A stretch of DNA of 64,000 nt from Siminovitchia sp047228825 (GCF_047228825.1 NZ_JBFEGN010000009.1:18109-82108), one strand, 5' to 3'; counted from the first letter of the stretch, positions 17,849 to 27,060 are shown. Numbers and translations: made by a program. The notes: generated by a model not told the origin, from the sequence alone.

Positions 17849-18799
17849 ATGACTTCTTATATTATTCGCCGGGTTCTTATGGCAATACCGTTGTTGATCG
17901 GAATCACGATTATTTCTTTTGCCATTATTCAAGCAGCGCCGGGCGGTCCTACAACTTTGTTGATGGACCCGAAAATAAAGCCGGAAGACAAAATAAAATT
18001 TGAAGAAAAATACGGATTAAACGATCCCGTTCATGTCCAATACGGCAAATGGCTCGGGAATATGCTGAAAGGCGATTTCGGCACTTCCCTTATCAGAAGA
18101 GGTGTGCCTGTCAGTGAAATGGTCATGAACCGCCTGCCCAACACCCTTTTATTAATGGGTACATCCACGCTCATTGCTTTCCTCATTGCAGTTCCGCTCG
18201 GAATATTTTCGGCCACAAGACCCTATACGAAACTGGATTATACAGTGACGGTAGGCTCATTTCTCGGCGTGGCTACCCCAAATTTTTGGCTCGGCCTGAT
18301 GATGATTATTTTTTTCGGTGTTCAGCTTGGGTGGTTCCCGACCGGCGGTGTGGCGACACTTAATGCCCCATTCAGCATATGGGACAGGCTCCATCACCTT
18401 GTGATGCCGGCTTTTGTACTGGCCGCGGCCGACATGGCTGCCCTAACCCGCTATACCCGCTCGAGCATGCTGGAGGTATTGCAGCAGGATTACATCAGAA
18501 CGGCCAAATCGAAAGGGTTCAGGGAGCGGACAGTCGTATTAAAGCACGGGCTGCGAAACGGACTGATTCCCATTATCACCATGTTCGGATTGATACTCCC
18601 TAATCTCATCGGAGGGGCGGCCATTACTGAATCGGTTTTTGGTTGGCCGGGAATAGGCAGATTGTTTATTGAATCGGCTTTTACTCGCGACTATCCTGTC
18701 ATCATGGCATTGACGGTTCTGACAGCCGTATTCGTTGTTATTGGAAATTTATTGGCCGATATTTTGTACGCCATTTTTGATCCGCGGATCGAGTATTAA
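17849..18799 (+). CDS. appB: Oligopeptide ABC transporter permease AppB
   Basis: A 316-residue inner-membrane permease with about six helices. The N-terminus YIIRRVLMAIPLLIGITIISF is the conserved first helix of DppB/OppB-type permeases. The cytoplasmic EAA loop, which contacts the ATPases, is readable as DYIRTAKSKGFRERTVVLKH. ATG 17849 is used because AAGGGGG is 7 nt upstream; the open frame extends to a GTG at 17831. It forms the channel with AppC. Confidence 0.93.
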   Translation: MTSYIIRRVLMAIPLLIGITIISFAIIQAAPGGPTTLLMDPKIKPEDKIKFEEKYGLNDPVHVQYGKWLGNMLKGDFGTSLIRRGVPVSEMVMNRLPNTLLLMGTSTLIAFLIAVPLGIFSATRPYTKLDYTVTVGSFLGVATPNFWLGLMMIIFFGVQLGWFPTGGVATLNAPFSIWDRLHHLVMPAFVLAAADMAALTRYTRSSMLEVLQQDYIRTAKSKGFRERTVVLKHGLRNGLIPIITMFGLILPNLIGGAAITESVFGWPGIGRLFIESAFTRDYPVIMALTVLTAVFVVIGNLLADILYAIFDPRIEY

Positions 18800-18808
18800 G
18801 GAGGTGTG

Positions 18809-19711
18809 ATGGTGCAATCTAACCATGAAACAATTCGGATGAATCCCAACATACAGGAGAAACCGGAAACACTTACAAAATTATTTATTCGCAAGTTCAA
18901 AAAAAATAAACTGGCCGTTTTGGGCGCCGTTGTACTGCTGATTATCATCCTCTCCGCTTTGCTCGCCCCGTGGATTGCCCCTTGCAATCCCGGGCAGACA
19001 AACCTGGCAAACAAATTGGCGCCGCCGGGCGCCGACCATTGGCTCGGAACCGACAGGTTTGGCAGGGATGTTTTTTCACGTTTATTGTATGGGGGAAGGA
19101 TTTCCCTGCTGGTGGGCTTTGGCTCTGTTGCGGGCGCACTTGTGATTGGAACGACAATCGGCGCAGTCGCCGGATACTGCGGTGGGATCATTGACGCTAT
19201 TTTAATGAGGTTTGTCGATATCGTCATTTCTATTCCGTCTATTTTCCTGCTGATTACAATTGTTGCGATTTTTCAGCCGGGCGTTGAAAAGCTGATTTTC
19301 ATTCTTGCCATTACGTCATGGACAACTACTGCGAGAATTGTCCGGGGAGAATTTTTATCCTTGCGGACGAGGGAGTTTGTGCTTGCCTCCAAAACGATCG
19401 GGACAAGGCCTTCCAAAATTATTTTTAGCCATATATTGCCCAATGCCATGGGACCGATTATAGTTACCGCAACATTATTGATTGGAACCGTCATTTTGAC
19501 TGAAGCCGCACTGAGCTATTTGGGCCTCGGTGTCCAACCGCCAACGCCCAGCTGGGGAAACATGCTCGAAGATGCGCAAAACTTTACGGTACTCCTGAAA
19601 GCTCCCTGGTATCCGGCATTCCCCGGGTTAATGATTTTAATTACAGTGTTGTGCTTTAACTTTGTCGGAGACGGCCTGCGTGATGCGCTTGATCCGAAAG
19701 GGAATTTATAA
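18809..19711 (+). CDS. appC: Oligopeptide ABC transporter permease AppC
   Basis: A 300-residue permease with an N-terminal cytoplasmic leader, the first helix LAVLGAVVLLIIILSALLAP, the extracytoplasmic motif HWLGTDRFGRDVFSR diagnostic of DppC/OppC proteins, and an EAA loop at about EFVLASKTIGTRPSKIIFSH. Starts 9 nt after the appB stop, with AAGGAGGTG upstream; GTG 18806, ATG 18809 and GTG 18812 are all usable. Last gene of the app operon. Confidence 0.93.
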   Translation: MVQSNHETIRMNPNIQEKPETLTKLFIRKFKKNKLAVLGAVVLLIIILSALLAPWIAPCNPGQTNLANKLAPPGADHWLGTDRFGRDVFSRLLYGGRISLLVGFGSVAGALVIGTTIGAVAGYCGGIIDAILMRFVDIVISIPSIFLLITIVAIFQPGVEKLIFILAITSWTTTARIVRGEFLSLRTREFVLASKTIGTRPSKIIFSHILPNAMGPIIVTATLLIGTVILTEAALSYLGLGVQPPTPSWGNMLEDAQNFTVLLKAPWYPAFPGLMILITVLCFNFVGDGLRDALDPKGNL

Positions 19712-19782
19712 AGGAAAGGGATGGGGTGATGCAATAATGTACATGCGTTCGTGAACACGGCTAAGGATGGGGCAAAAAGCAG

Positions 19783-19820
19783 ACTTTGGGAGTGGGCGAT
19801 GGTACATGATGCCCCAAAGT
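19783..19820. terminator. Possible hairpin at the convergent end of appC and the MFS gene
   Basis: ACTTTGGG (19783-19790) pairs with CCCAAAGT (19813-19820) across a 22-nt loop. There is no T-run, so it is a weak terminator candidate only. Confidence 0.35.
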
Positions 19821-21052
19821 TATAATACAACGCTATTGCCCCTTTTGTTGATGCTTTTGCGATCTTGAATGATTTGTCCGCGCCAAAAAAAGAAGATACT
19901 CATGATTCCCAGAAGTGCAAATCCTAAAAACATCACACTGCCGCCAAAATGCAGTAACAAGTATCCACCCGCCAAAGGTCCAAAGAAATTTCCGACACCC
20001 GTCAAGTTTTGGGCCCCATAATACATTCCACGCAGGCGATCGGGTGTAATATGATCAATCAACATATACTCCGACGGGATGACCATCGTCTCCCCAATCG
20101 TAAAGATCACCATACATAATATCAGCGTAAACCAGCCAGTAGCGAATGCAAAACCGCTCATTCCCATTGAAAAGAGAACACTGCCTGCAACGACTATCGT
20201 AAACGGCTTAAAACGCTCGGCCCATCTCGAAATAGGGTATTGAAACAAAATGACACATACACTGTTCACGGTTAGAACTGAAGTGTAAAGCAGCGTACCA
20301 TTTATAAAATGCTCATTTAAATATTGCTGCATCGTGACAGACCACTGTCCATATACAGTCGTACTGACGAGACCTCCCAATACAAAAAAGAAAAGGGCCT
20401 TATCATATTTGATGACACGAAACGCTCCTTTGATCGTATGCGATTCTTTTAATTGCTCCCCTTCAATCTGTTTAATGCCATATTTATTTAATAATACATG
20501 CAGAAGAACGCTATACCCGCCATATAAACAACCTGTGGCAAAAAATGGATCAACCGTTTCTTTCAGCCATAAATAAGCCCCGATAGAAGGACCAATCGCA
20601 TATCCGATATTATGGATCGTATAGCGGATGGAGAACACGCGCATCCTGCGATCAACAGCTGTCAGGTCGGCAGCCAATGCTTTGGATACCGGGGCAAAAA
20701 AAGAGGTGCTTACGCCCTGCAACAGTAGCATCAAAATGAGGAAATACACTTGCTTCGATAACATGAATCCAAAAAAAATGAAGGAGGATGCGTATAAAGA
20801 ACCCAACATCACCTTTCTTCGTCCGATAAAATCCGATACAACACCGGCGACAAAGCCGCTAAACGTAGCCGCCAGTGATCCGCTTCCTATTATTAAAGCA
20901 ATTTTCACTGGATCTAAGTGATGTTCCTTTACTAAATATAAAGGGAAATACAATATACTGATGCAACTTCCGATCGCTAAGACCAACGTACCAAAAAGCA
21001 ATGTATTGACAATTGGATGATACTGATTGAATGTTTGAACAAATTTATTCAT
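19820..21052 (-). CDS. MFS family efflux transporter
   Basis: A protein of about 410 residues with 12 predicted membrane helices. The MFS signature loop between helices 2 and 3 reads GVVSDFIGRRKVMLGS (Gly-x-x-x-Asp-x-x-Gly-Arg-Arg). The overall pattern fits drug-exporter-like MFS proteins (DHA1 type); the substrate cannot be told. The second of two ATGs (21052) is best spaced from GGGAG. It lies 24 nt after the ArsR-type regulator gene in the same operon, which suggests a ligand-inducible exporter controlled by that regulator. Confidence 0.85.
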   Translation of the reverse strand: MNKFVQTFNQYHPIVNTLLFGTLVLAIGSCISILYFPLYLVKEHHLDPVKIALIIGSGSLAATFSGFVAGVVSDFIGRRKVMLGSLYASSFIFFGFMLSKQVYFLILMLLLQGVSTSFFAPVSKALAADLTAVDRRMRVFSIRYTIHNIGYAIGPSIGAYLWLKETVDPFFATGCLYGGYSVLLHVLLNKYGIKQIEGEQLKESHTIKGAFRVIKYDKALFFFVLGGLVSTTVYGQWSVTMQQYLNEHFINGTLLYTSVLTVNSVCVILFQYPISRWAERFKPFTIVVAGSVLFSMGMSGFAFATGWFTLILCMVIFTIGETMVIPSEYMLIDHITPDRLRGMYYGAQNLTGVGNFFGPLAGGYLLLHFGGSVMFLGFALLGIMSIFFFWRGQIIQDRKSINKRGNSVVL

Positions 21053-21076
21053 CATGTATCTCCCTTACCTGTTTTT

Positions 21077-21997
21077 TTACTCGTTGATGAACGCCATGAT
21101 TTGCTCCCCAAGCTTTTCGATTGTACTTGTTCTCAAGCTGTATTTCTGTGCCGTTGATTTGCCAAAGTGATGGGCACGGATCAATCCCGCTCTTCTTAAT
21201 GCAGTGATATGGTGATTGGTTGTGCTTTTTGCCAATCCAAGAAGTTTGTGAATCTCGGCAAAATTAGCTGGTTGCTGATTCAGTGCCCGCAAGATTTTTA
21301 AACGATTGGAATCCGCAAGTGCTTGAGTAATGGAAACCAGTGAATACATCTTCCCGCCAACTTCTCCATTGGCCGTTTTCATTGCACTCGTGGATGGATA
21401 GAGGCACGTACAAATATGTTCATGGAAATCTAAAATGGCAGCAGGATAATAGTGATATTGCGGCGTTAAAATAACCGTCTTTACTTCTTCCGTTTCTTCA
21501 AGCCTAATCCCGTTTGTTGCTTCTTCGATGAGATCAATTGGAGAAAGAGTTGTGAGCAGCCGTTCCTTTTCATCCGCATCTTTTTCCAAAGCTTGCAAGA
21601 TATTGGCATCCATGTGTTGAAAGTATTGCTCATTCCACTTTGCCAATAGATATACCATTCGATCGCGGATCTCTCCAAGATTGCCCGGAATGGAACGTAC
21701 CCATGGAGAGAGGAGCTCATAAATGTCTCCTGCCGGCTGGTTTTGCAGCCATGAAAGGAATGCATCTGCCGTCTGATCACCTTTATACTGCCAAACAAGC
21801 AAATTTAGGCGATGCAATACTTCAAAACGTTCATCAGCCAATTGTCCGGCAAATTGCGGGGCCAATTTCCGCTTGGTTTCACGAAACCAGTCATCCTGCA
21901 AGAATAAATGTTTGACTTGCTTATGGTAGATATACTTATAGAGACTGTTAATCAATTCATAAACAGGTGAAAAATCAATGACAAGCTGATATCCCAT
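21077..21997 (-). CDS. ArsR-family winged-helix transcriptional regulator with long N-terminal domain
   Basis: A protein of about 306 residues. The C-terminal 90 residues are an ArsR-type winged helix: ALADSNRLKILRALNQQPANF, then the recognition helix AKSTTNHHITALRRAGLI. The first about 200 residues form a helical effector domain seen in long ArsR-like regulators of MFS exporters; its ligand is unknown, and there is no clear metal-binding CxC. Start at the second ATG, 5 nt after GGGAGG. First gene of a two-gene operon with the exporter; probably autoregulated through the palindrome at 22046-22069. Confidence 0.85.
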   Translation of the reverse strand: MGYQLVIDFSPVYELINSLYKYIYHKQVKHLFLQDDWFRETKRKLAPQFAGQLADERFEVLHRLNLLVWQYKGDQTADAFLSWLQNQPAGDIYELLSPWVRSIPGNLGEIRDRMVYLLAKWNEQYFQHMDANILQALEKDADEKERLLTTLSPIDLIEEATNGIRLEETEEVKTVILTPQYHYYPAAILDFHEHICTCLYPSTSAMKTANGEVGGKMYSLVSITQALADSNRLKILRALNQQPANFAEIHKLLGLAKSTTNHHITALRRAGLIRAHHFGKSTAQKYSLRTSTIEKLGEQIMAFINE

Positions 21998-22045
21998 CAT
22001 ATCCTCCCTTATATCCGATTTGTTCTATATAAAGCGAACTTGATA

Positions 22046-22069
22046 TTAGTTCTATTATACACGAACTAA
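22046..22069 (-). promoter_or_regulatory. Operator palindrome over the -10 of the regulator-exporter operon
   Basis: Perfect inverted repeat TTAGTTC-N10-GAACTAA. A TATAAT (-10, minus strand, 22054-22059) sits in the spacer. Binding here would block RNA polymerase, as expected for an autoregulated ArsR-type repressor. The assignment to this regulator is inferred from position. Confidence 0.7.
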
Positions 22070-22169
22070 AGGAACATACAGACCACTAATTTTCGACAAA
22101 TTACACATCTGTTAAAATTGGAGTTACCCGGGCATCTTCCATTCGCTATCTCATAAAGCCCCATGCCAT

Positions 22170-22361
22170 AAGAAAAGCGCAAGCGCATTGCCCGTCGACG
22201 TACAGACTGGAGTGCCTCCGACGAGATAAAGGATACACGGCGACGAAGGCAGGCTCAAGCAGCGACGTCCTCGAAAAAGCTTCGCTTTTCCTTCGTGCGA
22301 TGCAGATGCTCCCGAAGCTTTCCTTGTCCTGTCGCTTCGCCTGCACTAGCACATCCTGTGC
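22170..22361. repeat. Dispersed repeat B, long copy
   Basis: The first about 103 bp (22170-22272, AAGAAAAGCGCAAGCGC through CAGCGACGTCCT) match 33011-33112 with few differences. The remainder continues with GC-rich hairpin-forming blocks, including GCACTAGCACATCCTGTGCG, whose reverse complement resembles part of the 17.6-kb element. No coding evidence. Confidence 0.7.
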
Positions 22362-22609
22362 GTGACCCAAATCATCCGTTCCCACGCTTTGCCGTCACGT
22401 AGAAACTCTCTATGTGACCCCAATCAACCGTTCTCACGCTTTTCGGTCACGTAGAGCCTCTCTTTGTGACCCAAATCATCCGTTCTCACGCTTTTCGGTC
22501 ACGTAGAGCCTCTCTTTGTGACCCAATCAACCGTTCTCACGCTTTTCGGTCACGTAGATACTCTCTATGTGACCCCAATCAACCGTTCTCACACTTTTCG
22601 GTCACGTAG
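22362..22609. repeat. Tandem array of a 52-bp hairpin-forming unit
   Basis: About 4.8 copies begin at 22362, 22414, 22466, 22518 and 22569 (period 52, last step 51). Each unit holds GTGACCC, an AATCAACCGTTCTCACGCTTTTC core, GGTCACGTAG and a variable CTCTCT segment. GTGACC and GGTCAC are inverse to each other, so every unit can fold, both within itself and with its neighbours. The units are near-identical throughout, with no unique spacers, so it is not a CRISPR array. No coding frame spans it. Confidence 0.85.
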
Positions 22610-22655
22610 TAGCATCAAAACGAAAAGTTATATTCACAAATAGTACGTTCAATAA

Positions 22656-22686
22656 CAAAAAAGCCGGGATCACCCCGGCTTTTTTC
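22656..22686 (-). terminator. Terminator of the formate dehydrogenase operon
   Basis: Stem AGCCGGG / CCCGGCT with loop ATCAC, flanked by A5 and T5, so it can act in both directions. It is about 85 bp after the stop of the DUF1641 gene on the minus strand. Confidence 0.85.
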
Positions 22687-22772
22687 GCATTAGGAAGTAT
22701 AAAATTGTTAATGCCCCAAATATAAGGGAAATGAGGAAACTTCAACACCTGTAGGCAGGGCGTTTGCGCTTC

Positions 22773-23333
22773 TTATCTTTTTGGCTCCAATGTTTCTCCG
22801 CTGTCCATCATCTGTTTTTCATCCGGAGATGATGACGGTTTGTTTTTTTCCAAATTGCTCATATCCTGTCCCATTCCTTTTAAAAATTCGAGGATCAATG
22901 TAATGGCCCTGTTGATTTCAGGATCCTTTAAAGCGCGGGCCAGGCCAATATAGCCCGTTTTTCCATCTTGCTGCCCCTCACTTTCGGCAACCTTCGCGAC
23001 TCCCGCATTGAGCTTTAAAAGGAATGGTTCAAGCTGGGTGACATTGATCATGCCAATTGTGCCAAGCAGGAGCAGGATATTTTTGATCGAATTTTTATTT
23101 TCGTTCATATTCGCAGTGTTGACGAGAATATCCAGTACTTTGTCACCCTGGCCCAACAGCCCTTTTACGAGATCAAGGATCCCCCTTTGTTTCAGGTAGC
23201 CAATAATTTCCATGATATCAAGTACAGCATCTTTGTGATTTAAAAGCGCCTCTTCTATTTCTTGCAACTCTTTTTGCTTCTGTTTTTGGATATCGGGGAC
23301 TTGAAACTGAATATCTTTAATCGGTTCAGCCAT
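22773..23333 (-). CDS. DUF1641 protein (YrhD-like), formate dehydrogenase partner
   Basis: A 186-residue acidic helical protein. The DUF1641 core is readable as EEALLNHKDAVLDIMEIIGY, then LLGQGDKVLDILV and a C-terminal ARALKDPEINRAITLILEFL. The last 30 residues are polar and low-complexity. DUF1641 proteins occur next to formate dehydrogenase alpha subunits in Bacillus (yrhE-yrhD), and this gene's start overlaps the dehydrogenase stop by 8 nt, so expression is coupled. Function unproven; a subunit or assembly role is inferred from context. Confidence 0.8.
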   Translation of the reverse strand: MAEPIKDIQFQVPDIQKQKQKELQEIEEALLNHKDAVLDIMEIIGYLKQRGILDLVKGLLGQGDKVLDILVNTANMNENKNSIKNILLLLGTIGMINVTQLEPFLLKLNAGVAKVAESEGQQDGKTGYIGLARALKDPEINRAITLILEFLKGMGQDMSNLEKNKPSSSPDEKQMMDSGETLEPKR

Positions 23334-26286
23334 GTGTCGCCTTGTCCTCCCTTTTTATAAAATCGCCCGGGAATACGTAATCAGGCCTTGCCCATTTTCT
23401 TTCCACTTCCACTCCTCTTTGCGGCTGGGGGTTTCCAAATCTGTGGTTAATGCGCGGGAGCGGGTCTTTTCCTTTTTCTTCAATCACTTCAAGCTTGACC
23501 ATAACGTCCTTATAGGCAGGTGTATCGGTATCTTTATCGGCATAGCTGCTCGTCAGTTTGTTGATCGTCCCTTTGTCCATATTATTCATCGGCAAATACA
23601 CTTCCTTGCCTTTTACACGGTCGGTCACATGAACCGGAACTTCTACCTGGCCGTATGGCGACGTCAGCCGGACAAGCGTCCCGCTTGCCAGTTTTCGTTC
23701 CCGCGCCAATTCCGGGGATACTTCCAGGAATACGCTCGGTGTTTTTGAAGAAATGCCTTCGGACCGGTATGTCATGTTTCCTTCGTGGAAATGCTCCAGC
23801 AAACGGCCATTATTGACATGAATATCATATTGTTCCTCATACTCAAGCGGCCTTGTCCATTGGACGGGGAATAAGCGTGCTTTTCCGTCCGGGAATGGAA
23901 ATCCGTCTGTAAAGAGAAGCGGGCTGTCTGTTCCATCTTCTTTTACAGGCCACTGCAGGCTGTTATATCCTTCCAGCAGTTCATACCTGACGCCGGCAAA
24001 TTGTGAAGCAAGGCTGGCAGCCTCTTCCATGATTTCGCTTGGATGTTCATATTTCCAGCCAGCTCCGAGCCTGTTGGCGATCTCCATAATAATTTGCCAA
24101 TCCGGCTTGGACTCGCCAAGCGGTTCAAACACTTGGTAAAGCCTTTGGATTCTGCGCTCCGTATTTGTAAAAGTACCTTCCTTTTCCAGGCTTGGTGCAG
24201 CCGGAAGAACAACGTCGGCGTACTGGGCCGTTTTTGAAAAAAAGATGTCCTGTACGATAAAGAAGTCCAGTTTTTCAAATCCAGCCTGTACGTAATTGAT
24301 ATTCGAATCAACGAGGGCCATCTCTTCCCCTTTCAAATATAGCGCCCTTAACTTGCCGTCATGCATGGCATCGACCATTTCGTGGTTGTTCAATCCAGGA
24401 TGTTCCGGCAGTTTTACGCCCCAGCCCTTTTCATATTTGGTCCGTACCTGCTCGTCTGCCACTTTTTCATATCCGGGAAACCGATCCGGCATGCTGCCAA
24501 AATCACTTGCTCCCTGAACATTGTTGTGCCCGCGAAGCGGATAGGCCCCTGTACCCGGCCGTCCATAATTTCCGGTAACAAGCAGGAGGTTGGATATCGC
24601 TGTGCTCGTATCACTTCCGCCGAGTTGCTGGGTAACGCCCATCGCCCACAGGACGACCATGCTCTTTGATTCGTGAATCATTTCCGCCACTTTGATGAGC
24701 GTTTCCTTTGATACGCCCGTTTCTTTTTCTGCAAATTCCAGCGTGTATGGATCTAAACTGCTGCGATATACATCAAAGCCGTTGACCTTGGATTGGATGA
24801 AGGACTCATCTGCCCACCCTTGATCGATGATATATTTAGTTACGGCGGATAACCATACGATGTCGGACGATGGCCTGGGTTTCATGTACACATCTGCCCT
24901 TTGGGCCATCTCATGTTTTCTCAAGTCCGCAACAACGAGCTTTTGCCCCTTCAGTTTATGGGAACGCTTTACCCTTGTCGCCAGGACTGGATGAGATTCG
25001 GCGGTGTTGGAACCGATGATCAATACCATGTCAGACTGCTCAATATCTTTGATGGAACCGGAATCTCCCCCGTACCCCACTGTCCTGAACAAACCCATCG
25101 TTGCAGGCGATTGACAGTAGCGGGAACAGTTGTCAATATTATTCGTACCGACAACGCCTCTTGCCAATTTCTGCATTAAATAAGATTCTTCATTTGTGCA
25201 TTTTGAAGAGCTGATAAAGCCAAGTGCATCAGGTCCGAATTCATTTTTTATGGCGGTCAATTTTTCTGCAATAAGGGTTAAGGCTTCTTCCCATTCTGCC
25301 TCCCGGAAAACATTTCCATCCCGGATGAGCGGCTTTTTCAATCGTTCCTCGCTATTTACGAAATCCCAGCCAAACTTTCCTTTTACACAGGTGGAAATGC
25401 CATTTGCAGGCGCTTTCACCGTTGGCTCCACTTTCAGGATTTTCCGTCCTTTTGTCCAAATATCAAAGCTGCAGCCCACACCGCAATATGTGCAGACGGT
25501 TTTTGTCTTTTGAATCCGCTCTTCCCTCATTGCAGCTTCCATATCGGAAATCGCCAAGATGGACCCATATCCGGTTTCAACGTCTTTGGTCAAATCAATC
25601 ATCGGGCGCAGCGTCTCTCTTTTAAGCCCCGTTAAATACCCTGCTTCACCTTCCATTCCCTTTTCCATCATGGCGTTGCAAGGACAGACGGTAGAGCAGT
25701 GGCCGCACGATACACATGATGATTCATTGATCGGAACGTCGTTGTCCCAAATGACGCGCGGATGCTCCCGCTCCCAATCTATTGTGAGCGTTTCTGTTAC
25801 TTGGACGTTTTGGCACGCTTCCACGCAGCGTCCGCACAAGATGCATTGATCGGGATCATAGCGGTAAAACGGATGGGAGTCATCCACTTCATACGGCTTC
25901 GGCTCAAACGGAATGCTTTGATGGTTGATCTTCATCTCTTTTACCGTGTTATGTACCTCGCACGTCCCATTATTGTAATCACAAACGGTACAATACAATT
26001 CATGGTTGTGCAAAATTTGATCCATTGCGACGACTTGTGCTTTTTTTACGTCATCCGCTGCCGTCTCAACGACATCTCCGGCTTTGATTTCAGTTGAACA
26101 TGATCTGACGAATTCACCGTTCACCTTTACGAGGCACGTGTCACACGTTTCGAGCGCTCCGAGGCTCGGATGAAAACAAACATCCGGAACTGAAATTTCC
26201 AGTGCTTTCAATGTTTCCATTACAGTTCCGGTGCCTTTTATTTGAATCTTTTCGCCGTTAATCGTTACAAAGTATTCTTTTGCCAC
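23326..26286 (-). CDS. Molybdopterin formate dehydrogenase, alpha subunit (YrhE-like)
   Basis: A 986-residue iron-sulfur molybdoenzyme. N-terminal [2Fe-2S] domain (Cys 37, 48, 51, 63); a His-ligated [4Fe-4S] (HNHELYCTVCDYNNGTC); two ferredoxin clusters (CILCGRCVEAC and CVSCGHCSTVCPC); the molybdenum-domain [4Fe-4S] (CTYCGVGC); then NNIDNCSRYCQSPAT, where the Mo ligand is cysteine rather than selenocysteine. A molybdopterin dinucleotide-binding domain ends the protein. The layout fits cytoplasmic formate oxidation, electron acceptor unknown. Start GTG 26286, 8 nt from AAAGGAG. No fdhD or accessory genes are in the window. Confidence 0.9.
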   Translation of the reverse strand: MAKEYFVTINGEKIQIKGTGTVMETLKALEISVPDVCFHPSLGALETCDTCLVKVNGEFVRSCSTEIKAGDVVETAADDVKKAQVVAMDQILHNHELYCTVCDYNNGTCEVHNTVKEMKINHQSIPFEPKPYEVDDSHPFYRYDPDQCILCGRCVEACQNVQVTETLTIDWEREHPRVIWDNDVPINESSCVSCGHCSTVCPCNAMMEKGMEGEAGYLTGLKRETLRPMIDLTKDVETGYGSILAISDMEAAMREERIQKTKTVCTYCGVGCSFDIWTKGRKILKVEPTVKAPANGISTCVKGKFGWDFVNSEERLKKPLIRDGNVFREAEWEEALTLIAEKLTAIKNEFGPDALGFISSSKCTNEESYLMQKLARGVVGTNNIDNCSRYCQSPATMGLFRTVGYGGDSGSIKDIEQSDMVLIIGSNTAESHPVLATRVKRSHKLKGQKLVVADLRKHEMAQRADVYMKPRPSSDIVWLSAVTKYIIDQGWADESFIQSKVNGFDVYRSSLDPYTLEFAEKETGVSKETLIKVAEMIHESKSMVVLWAMGVTQQLGGSDTSTAISNLLLVTGNYGRPGTGAYPLRGHNNVQGASDFGSMPDRFPGYEKVADEQVRTKYEKGWGVKLPEHPGLNNHEMVDAMHDGKLRALYLKGEEMALVDSNINYVQAGFEKLDFFIVQDIFFSKTAQYADVVLPAAPSLEKEGTFTNTERRIQRLYQVFEPLGESKPDWQIIMEIANRLGAGWKYEHPSEIMEEAASLASQFAGVRYELLEGYNSLQWPVKEDGTDSPLLFTDGFPFPDGKARLFPVQWTRPLEYEEQYDIHVNNGRLLEHFHEGNMTYRSEGISSKTPSVFLEVSPELARERKLASGTLVRLTSPYGQVEVPVHVTDRVKGKEVYLPMNNMDKGTINKLTSSYADKDTDTPAYKDVMVKLEVIEEKGKDPLPRINHRFGNPQPQRGVEVERKWARPDYVFPGDFIKREDKATHG

Positions 26287-26421
26287 CTTGTTCTCTCCTT
26301 TCCGAAATATTTTAGAAAGTTCCGATTAGTTAAAAGTCTAACATAAGGGCTTCCATTTTTAAACGATAAAGCTCCCTATTTCAATTCAACATGATTTACC
26401 CCAATGCCCCAAATTAAAAAC

Positions 26422-26435
26422 AAGGGTGCCCCCTT
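26422..26435. terminator. Terminator between the CarD gene and formate dehydrogenase
   Basis: Short stem AAGGG / CCCTT with T9 on the plus side and GTTTTT on the minus side; it lies just after the CarD-family stop on the minus strand. Confidence 0.6.
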
Positions 26436-26454
26436 TTTTTTTAAGAGAGTCCCC

Positions 26455-26928
26455 TTAGCTGATTTGCTTTAATAATTTGGCGGCTTGGGCTTCATTTACA
26501 CCCTTGATGAGCGCCAATTCACTGATGATTAACTTCTTGGCTTCATTCAACAATTGTTTTTCACTTCCGTTTAACACTTTTTCGCTGCCCTGGCAAATAA
26601 GATCATGGATGACTTCGGCGGTCGCGTAAAACGTGCCGGTCTTCACTTTTTCCATGTTCAAGTTATAACGCTGTTTCCAAGGAAGCTTGAAATCTGTTCC
26701 GGAATCGTGAAGCGTCGACAAAACTTCGTTGGCCGTTTCTCTGTCTGTAATCGAACGAATGCCAGCTGCTGCTGCTTTTTTCTTGGGAATCATTACATCC
26801 ATCTTACTCGTTGGAATAGAGATAATATAATATGTTTCTTTTTGGCCAAAGAAGTTTTTTTCCTCAATCGACAAAATGACTCCTGCTCCATGCATTGGGT
26901 AAAATACTTTATCGTCAACGTTAAACAA
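26455..26928 (-). CDS. CarD/CdnL-family transcription regulator (YdeB-like)
   Basis: A 157-residue CarD_CdnL_TRCF protein. The N-terminal RNA-polymerase-interacting Tudor-like domain reads DKVFYPMHGAGVILSIEEK, with YYIISIP following. The helical C-terminal domain ends NEAQAAKLLKQIS. Length matches B. subtilis YdeB/CdnL (about 153). Known members bind RNA polymerase beta and stabilise the open complex, mainly at rRNA promoters. Single gene, with its own terminator. Confidence 0.87.
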   Translation of the reverse strand: MFNVDDKVFYPMHGAGVILSIEEKNFFGQKETYYIISIPTSKMDVMIPKKKAAAAGIRSITDRETANEVLSTLHDSGTDFKLPWKQRYNLNMEKVKTGTFYATAEVIHDLICQGSEKVLNGSEKQLLNEAKKLIISELALIKGVNEAQAAKLLKQIS

Positions 26929-27060
26929 AAAATCAGCCTCCTATTCATATCCAATGTTCATTATATCACAAAATTAAAATGAAAAATATATTATGTTATC
27001 ATGTTTTAATTATTTTTGTCAATGATTTTTAATCATTTTTTAGAATATCTTTTACCAAAT

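Noticed and set aside
22362..22609. CRISPR array
   Set aside because: The 52-bp period has no unique spacers; almost the whole unit is conserved, and no cas genes are nearby.
25085..25140. Selenocysteine codon in formate dehydrogenase
   Set aside because: The active-site codon reads as cysteine (NNIDNCSRYCQSP) and no in-frame TGA occurs.
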